Shown here: one piece after another, positions 51,617 through 55,641 of the stretch
Numbering within the stretch: the stretch's first letter is position 1
How the letters are laid out: the number at the start of each line of letters is the position of its first letter
From: an uncultured Saprospiraceae bacterium
Lineage (GTDB): Bacteria; Bacteroidota; Bacteroidia; Chitinophagales; Saprospiraceae
Length of the DNA: 55,641 nucleotides
Reading direction: 5' to 3'
Assembly: GCA_937934275.1 (NCBI GenBank)
Contig: CALHAM010000029.1
Location: 1 to 55,641, forward strand
Notes under the pieces: generated by a model
Seen by the model: only the letters and a program-made list of their open reading frames with translations
Told to the model about the DNA's origin: nothing
Databases searched by the model: none
Made by a program: the position numbers and the translations under genes

Positions 51617-53136
51617 AAATAGTCGCATGTTGGGCCTCCTTAGGCCTGATGGTATCTTCTGTGTGGGCGCAGCCTTTAGCGGATTGGCCTCAGTGGCAGC
51701 GCGACGCTGCGCGCACGGGTCGCACAGCCGCTTCTGTAGCGCCGCCCTTTCGAGCGCGTTGGTTTTGGCTCGGCCCTCAGTTGACGCTTCGCAACTACGC
51801 TTCCAACCCTGCTTGGCCCGATGACTTAGAAAGCCGCGAAGACTACTCCTTTCCCGTGCCCAGTCCTTACACCGTTACTATTGCCAAAGGAGTAGAGCCT
51901 GTAGTAGCCGGAGGGCGTGTGTTTGTGGGCACTCAGGAAGGCGGCGTTTATGGCATTGCTTTGGATGATGGCGCTACGCTGTGGGCATACGACATGGGCG
52001 ACCCGGTTATTGCTACTGCCTGCGCCGACGCAGGCCAAGTACTTTTTGCTGATGTATATGGAGATATTGCCGCCTTAGACGCTGCCACAGGACAGCTGCG
52101 TTGGTCGTACACGGCCGATCGCACTATTGTAACGGCTCCTTTATTGTTGAAAGACCAAGACCGCGTTTTCTTGGCGTCTCATGGCGGCACTGTTTATTGC
52201 TTTAAGTGGTCTACGGGCGAATTGCTCTGGAGGGTGCTCCTACCGACTCCCGTACAAGGACAGATGGCTGCTACCGAGTCTCGTCTTTTTGTTCCTGCTG
52301 AAAATCTCAAGGTGTATGCCCTAAGTACTCAAAGTGGAGATGTGTTGGCTGAAAAACAAGTCGTTGGTCAGAGTTTTCGCCTCACTCACCCTGTTGTCTT
52401 TGCCGGTAAGTTGTGGGTAACCACTTGCCAAATTCCGATGGTAGGCTCAGAGTTTGTCTTTGACGATGTACTGGCAGCTGCTCAAACGTTAGAGGAAGAA
52501 GAGAACCTTACGCGCGCCTTCCTGCGCGGGCAGGGAGGTTTTCTTTATGCTTCGCCCGATTGGCAACACCTCTTTGCCTTAGATACCGCTACTTTAGATA
52601 CTGCCTATTTAATTGCCAATGGGCCAATAGAGGGCGTAGGTTATCCCCTTGCTGGCGTGGGTATTACCCACAACGACTTAGTGGTTACCTGGTTTCGCAC
52701 GCGCTTTCCTACCTTAACTCACGACCGGCCAGCCTTTGGAACGGATTATTCGATTGATATAGCCGCTATAGATCCGCAGACGGGTCAGCGCATCCGCATA
52801 GATAATGGTGCCTTTTCAGACATGTTTCCTGGGCCAGAGACAGATAACCTGTATATTTTTACCTCTGGCGGCGAATACTTGTGGTTTCGCCAATATTTCC
52901 GCGGTACGCAAGTGATTCACCTCCCTACGAGTGAGCACACGCTCGCTATGGTTACTGTTCGAGAGCGCGATGGTGGCACCTTCTATGCTGACGTTGTTCC
53001 TTACGATAACGAAGCCGATGAGCCTTCGTACGCTCAAACACCCCTAGAAGGTAAAGCAGCAGCAGTTATCGTATCAAATATGGTATTGCTTTCGGAAGTG
53101 GGTGGCATTCTGGCTATCGAGCACCGCAACGATTAA
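51613..53136 (+). CDS. PQQ-like beta-propeller protein, exported
   Basis: 507 aa with a short signal peptide (ASLGLMVSSVWAQ). Repeats of PQQ-propeller type follow: GVYGIALDDGATLWAYDMGD, DIAALDAATGQLRWSYTAD, TVYCFKWSTGELLWRVLL, KVYALSTQSGDVLAEKQV. The last part is less regular. No T9SS tail at the C-terminus (ends GGILAIEHRND), so it is probably periplasmic. Start overlaps the T9SS gene's stop by four bases, so the two proteins may work together. Such propellers often bind proteins rather than PQQ. Confidence 0.85.
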   Translation: MKIVACWASLGLMVSSVWAQPLADWPQWQRDAARTGRTAASVAPPFRARWFWLGPQLTLRNYASNPAWPDDLESREDYSFPVPSPYTVTIAKGVEPVVAGGRVFVGTQEGGVYGIALDDGATLWAYDMGDPVIATACADAGQVLFADVYGDIAALDAATGQLRWSYTADRTIVTAPLLLKDQDRVFLASHGGTVYCFKWSTGELLWRVLLPTPVQGQMAATESRLFVPAENLKVYALSTQSGDVLAEKQVVGQSFRLTHPVVFAGKLWVTTCQIPMVGSEFVFDDVLAAAQTLEEEENLTRAFLRGQGGFLYASPDWQHLFALDTATLDTAYLIANGPIEGVGYPLAGVGITHNDLVVTWFRTRFPTLTHDRPAFGTDYSIDIAAIDPQTGQRIRIDNGAFSDMFPGPETDNLYIFTSGGEYLWFRQYFRGTQVIHLPTSEHTLAMVTVRERDGGTFYADVVPYDNEADEPSYAQTPLEGKAAAVIVSNMVLLSEVGGILAIEHRND

Positions 53137-53270
53137 GCGATAGTGTTCTGAAAAGTCATTTATTGTAGATGAGTATCTTCATAGAAGCGATCTATTCTTT
53201 GATAGGGCGAAGATTTTCCTGCAGGTGCGTATCTCATTTGTTTTAAACCGTACAGTCGAATAATAACAAC

Positions 53271-53306
53271 AAAAAAGCGTTTCCTCAAACGGAAGCTTTA
53301 TCTTTT
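53271..53306 (+). terminator. Rho-independent-like terminator after the PQQ-propeller gene
   Basis: An A-run (aaaaaa) leads into a stem (aaagc/gcttt plus ttcc/ggaa with a two-base bulge; an alternative inner stem is cgttt/aaacg). It is followed by atcttttt. It lies about 135 bases after the stop at 53136. Confidence 0.55.
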
Positions 53307-53315
53307 TCAGTAAAT

Positions 53316-53352
53316 CCTTAAGATAAGGCTTCACTTTATACTTATCTTAAGG
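53316..53352. promoter_or_regulatory. Perfect 12-bp inverted repeat just upstream of the glycoside-hydrolase-like gene
   Basis: ccttaagataag (53316-53327) and cttatcttaagg (53341-53352) are exact reverse complements with a 13-base spacer. The right arm ends nine bases before ATG 53362, so as RNA it would form a stem close to the start codon. As DNA it could be an operator. Role is inference. Confidence 0.5.
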
Positions 53353-53361
53353 CAAAACCCT

Positions 53362-54981
53362 ATGTACATTCGAAGAAAAGTATTTATCGTTTTTTTAGCG
53401 ACTACAGCTGCTAACCTCTTTTCACAAGGCATTCGGTTAGGGCTAAATTTTCCTTTTAGGGGCCCTGAATACGCCAGTATTGCTAATCACATAAGCCGCT
53501 TGGAAGGCTGCGGAGCACACATTTATCGGCAAATGACCTACGCTGACTTAATCTGGAAGCATGTTGAACCAACAGATAATAACTGGAATTTCAAGTATCC
53601 CGATAGTGTTTTTTTTCATTATTTAAATCATGAGTACGTAGCCAATTTATATGCTCTTACCGTTGCAAATACCAATAATGGCAATGTTGGCTATCAGGTA
53701 CCTTGGAGGGCTTGCACGAACTCTCCTCTTTGTGGTTGGAGGTATAACTTAGACAGCACTGCCACCATGGATTACCTCAGTACTTGTGTAAATAGGTATT
53801 CCAGCAAAGTCAGGTATTGGGAACTTGGGAATGAGTCTATAAATTCTAATTATCCGTTGGGCATGCCCATTTTGCCTTTTGTTGACTTTGTCAAACATAA
53901 TTACAGGTGGATAAAAGCGGTAAATCCACAAGTTAAAGTCTTATTGCCGGGAACGGTAGGTACTTATGGCTTTCCCATGCAAAAGACTTATCAAGACCTA
54001 CATGCCTTATTTTCTAATAATATAGGAAACTATTTCGATATTTTTAGCTTTCACGATTACAACGCTTGGTGGACAACCCCCCTTCACATCGACAGCATTT
54101 TAGCGATTCGAGACTTATATGGACTTCAAGATAAGGAGGTATGGATAACAGAAAGCTCGGTTTCCTCCCTCAACTTTTCAGCGATTACTCCGACTTACTC
54201 AAGTGTGGATGAACAAGCAGCAGATGTATGGAGGCGATCTACTATTGCGTGGGCTAAAGGCATCCATACGTTTTTCTGGCATAGTGGGTGGAGTAGTCCA
54301 CCTCCTAATGAATGGGCAGAATTTGGGCTTTTAGACCACACTGGAAAAAAGAAGAAATCTTATCACTCTTATCGGCTTTTAGCTGATAAGATAGCCAATT
54401 TCACTTCTGCGCAAATAAAGAGTATGGGTATTGTGGAGGATAATAATAACTCTACTATTGGAGGAAATGGAGTTTGGGTTATGAAATTTGTAGTAAACGG
54501 CGAAAGTAGATATGTCATGTGGAGCAGAGATGCGCAGACCTACTCATTGACATCAGCCAGTGATGTAAAATACATAGTTACAAGTGTTGTTCCCTCGGAC
54601 ATTTCCAATGATGGAGAGACCGCAGTCTTTTCCAAGGACTCAATATATCTGAGTGCGGGTGCTCAATATACGTTTCGCCTGTCATCATTGCCGATTTTAG
54701 TGGAGGAGGTAAAGACTACCTCTATTTCTATTCCGACGGAAAGGACTTTAATTGAGGTTTTCCCTAACCCTGCAAAGTCATATCTTGAGATTAAAAGTGC
54801 TCTAAGCGTTTCGTCCAGGATAGAATTACTCGACGCTTTAGGCAGGTTAGTCCTACAAACCGAACTTAAACCCCAGGAAAGCGAAATGCTCTATCTGAAC
54901 AAACTGAATAAGGGAATTTATTTTTATTCAATTAGCCGTGAGGGAATCATCTTACAGCAGGGTAAGATAGTCATTGAGTAA
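53362..54981 (+). CDS. Clan GH-A-like glycoside hydrolase with T9SS sorting tail
   Basis: 539 aa. A signal peptide (VFIVFLATTAANLFSQG) precedes a TIM-barrel-like domain. The acid/base candidate is Glu in YWELGNES (about residue 155), the classic Asn-Glu of clan GH-A, and the nucleophile candidate is Glu in KEVWITESSVS (about 268); FDIFSFHDYNAWW lies between. A strand-rich linker (about 350-450) and a T9SS type A tail (VFPNPAKSYLEIKS, LDALGRLVLQ, GIYFYSISREG) follow. Substrate, possibly a beta-linked polysaccharide, is not deducible. A/T-rich compared with the two genes upstream. Converges on the SulP fragment. Confidence 0.82.
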   Translation: MYIRRKVFIVFLATTAANLFSQGIRLGLNFPFRGPEYASIANHISRLEGCGAHIYRQMTYADLIWKHVEPTDNNWNFKYPDSVFFHYLNHEYVANLYALTVANTNNGNVGYQVPWRACTNSPLCGWRYNLDSTATMDYLSTCVNRYSSKVRYWELGNESINSNYPLGMPILPFVDFVKHNYRWIKAVNPQVKVLLPGTVGTYGFPMQKTYQDLHALFSNNIGNYFDIFSFHDYNAWWTTPLHIDSILAIRDLYGLQDKEVWITESSVSSLNFSAITPTYSSVDEQAADVWRRSTIAWAKGIHTFFWHSGWSSPPPNEWAEFGLLDHTGKKKKSYHSYRLLADKIANFTSAQIKSMGIVEDNNNSTIGGNGVWVMKFVVNGESRYVMWSRDAQTYSLTSASDVKYIVTSVVPSDISNDGETAVFSKDSIYLSAGAQYTFRLSSLPILVEEVKTTSISIPTERTLIEVFPNPAKSYLEIKSALSVSSRIELLDALGRLVLQTELKPQESEMLYLNKLNKGIYFYSISREGIILQQGKIVIE

Positions 54982-55073
54982 ATATTTTTTGTATTGGCTA
55001 CGTATCTTCTGTTTGCAAAAATGCATATCCGATAAAAATAGGTCTGTTATCTGTAGCGGTCTTCCAAGGGCAA

Positions 55074-55641
55074 TTACTCTTGACGAATTGCCTTTTTCAA
55101 ACAATAATTTAATGAGGGATGCAAGGTAGCTATGTCCGTGATAGTTGATTTTTTTAACTCTGAACACACCACTGCCGAATATCCAGTAATAAATATTTTA
55201 GTGCCCTCTTTACTAAACTGTTTGACCACATCACTGAGTTGGTACAATCCTGTAGCATCTATAAATAGCACATTTCTCAAATCTAAAATCAGCGTTTTGG
55301 GTTTTTGATTAGTGCGTCTCAGTACTTCGTGAAAGAGTTGTGCAGTACCAAAAAACAAAGTGCCGTTGATTTCATAAATCATTACGTCTTTAGGAATGTC
55401 GCTGTGCAAATGCTCTTTCGAGCCGGACTCTCCAATAATACTTATCTGGGTTGCGTCAGCCATGCGCTTAACAAATAAAAAGGCAGCTAGCACTACTCCA
55501 ATTTCAATGGCCAATACTAGATCAAACAGGACAGTAATTAAAAAGACAACTAATAAAATAGCTCTGTCGTAGAAATTACTTCTAAAAATCGAAGCGAAAT
55601 TGTGCCATTCGCCCATGTTATAGGCGACTACCTCCCAAGGC
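55074..55641 (-). CDS. SulP-family anion transporter, C-terminal part with STAS domain; 5' end outside the window
   Basis: The frame is open to base 55641 and encodes PWEVVAYN before the Met at 55616, so the gene continues beyond the window. What is present is the last membrane segment(s) (AILLVVFLITVLFDLVLAIE), then the cytoplasmic STAS domain (MIYEINGTLFFGTAQLFHEV, KTLILDLRNVLFIDATGLYQ). SulP transporters carry sulfate, bicarbonate or other anions; the substrate cannot be given from this part. The segment NMGEWHNFASIF before the helix is consistent with the family. Confidence 0.88.
   Translation of the reverse strand, partial: PWEVVAYNMGEWHNFASIFRSNFYDRAILLVVFLITVLFDLVLAIEIGVVLAAFLFVKRMADATQISIIGESGSKEHLHSDIPKDVMIYEINGTLFFGTAQLFHEVLRRTNQKPKTLILDLRNVLFIDATGLYQLSDVVKQFSKEGTKIFITGYSAVVCSELKKSTITDIATLHPSLNYCLKKAIRQE

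Noticed and set aside
1-55641. CRISPR arrays, insertion sequences, prophage or integrated elements
   Set aside because: No regularly spaced repeats, transposase or integrase frames, or attachment-site duplications around the tRNA were seen.

Overview
The window looks like chromosomal DNA from a Bacteroidota bacterium (Saprospirales/Chitinophagales/Cytophagales-like; the exact lineage cannot be fixed from sequence alone). The evidence is secreted proteins with type IX secretion (T9SS) C-terminal tails, TAnnTTTG promoter elements instead of -10/-35 boxes, LytS/LytTR two-component genes, PafA phosphatase, LVIVD-repeat lipoproteins, OmpH pairs and CarboxypepD_reg-fronted outer-membrane receptors. 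No insertion sequence, prophage, CRISPR array or rRNA is visible. The only tRNA seen is tRNA-Arg(UCU). Both edges cut genes: a glutathione peroxidase on the left and a SulP transporter on the right.

Layout. 0-5 kb: housekeeping genes, then parA-parB. 5-9.2 kb: a putative four-gene operon of LVIVD lipoprotein, frameshifted beta-barrel protein, ECF sigma factor and an inner-membrane-anchored protein with a Pro-rich linker and a barrel-like C-terminus; a hairpin-rich leader precedes it. 9.2-15 kb, minus strand: RsmF-like methyltransferase, a SpoIIM-type membrane protein with an extra C-terminal half, PafA and an RluE-like pseudouridine synthase. 15-21 kb: outer-membrane receptor plus Spy-like protein, divergent from a LytS/LytTR pair. 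21-29 kb: glycosyl-1-phosphate transferase, hutH, two ompH genes with murI, the tRNA, an ACMSD-like amidohydrolase and comM. 29-38 kb: Fe(II)/2OG oxygenase, a lipoprotein, a sortilin-type propeller protein, HAD phosphatase, OmpA protein and thrC. 38-48 kb: hydrolase, heme A synthase, feoAB, trhO, aminotransferase, a lipoprotein/DUF962/enoyl-CoA hydratase operon and a LOG-family protein. 48-55 kb: secreted proteins (three with T9SS tails, one carrying a nonsense codon) and the SulP fragment.

Most notable points. (1) Two 15/16 matches to the parS consensus lie at 36.6 and 37.6 kb, beside and inside thrC. About 2.5-3.5 kb further on, a 477-bp gene-free gap holds a cluster of DnaA-box-like 9-mers and an A/T run. 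With parAB in the same window, this suggests an origin-proximal chromosome region; the origin call is inference. (2) The ECF operon combines an A9 tract that puts a barrel gene out of frame (phase variation, pseudogene or sequencing error) with a regulator whose layout could reach from cytoplasm to outer membrane. (3) A Gly/Met-rich outer-membrane receptor, a Spy-like periplasmic protein and a divergent two-component system may form one envelope-response module.
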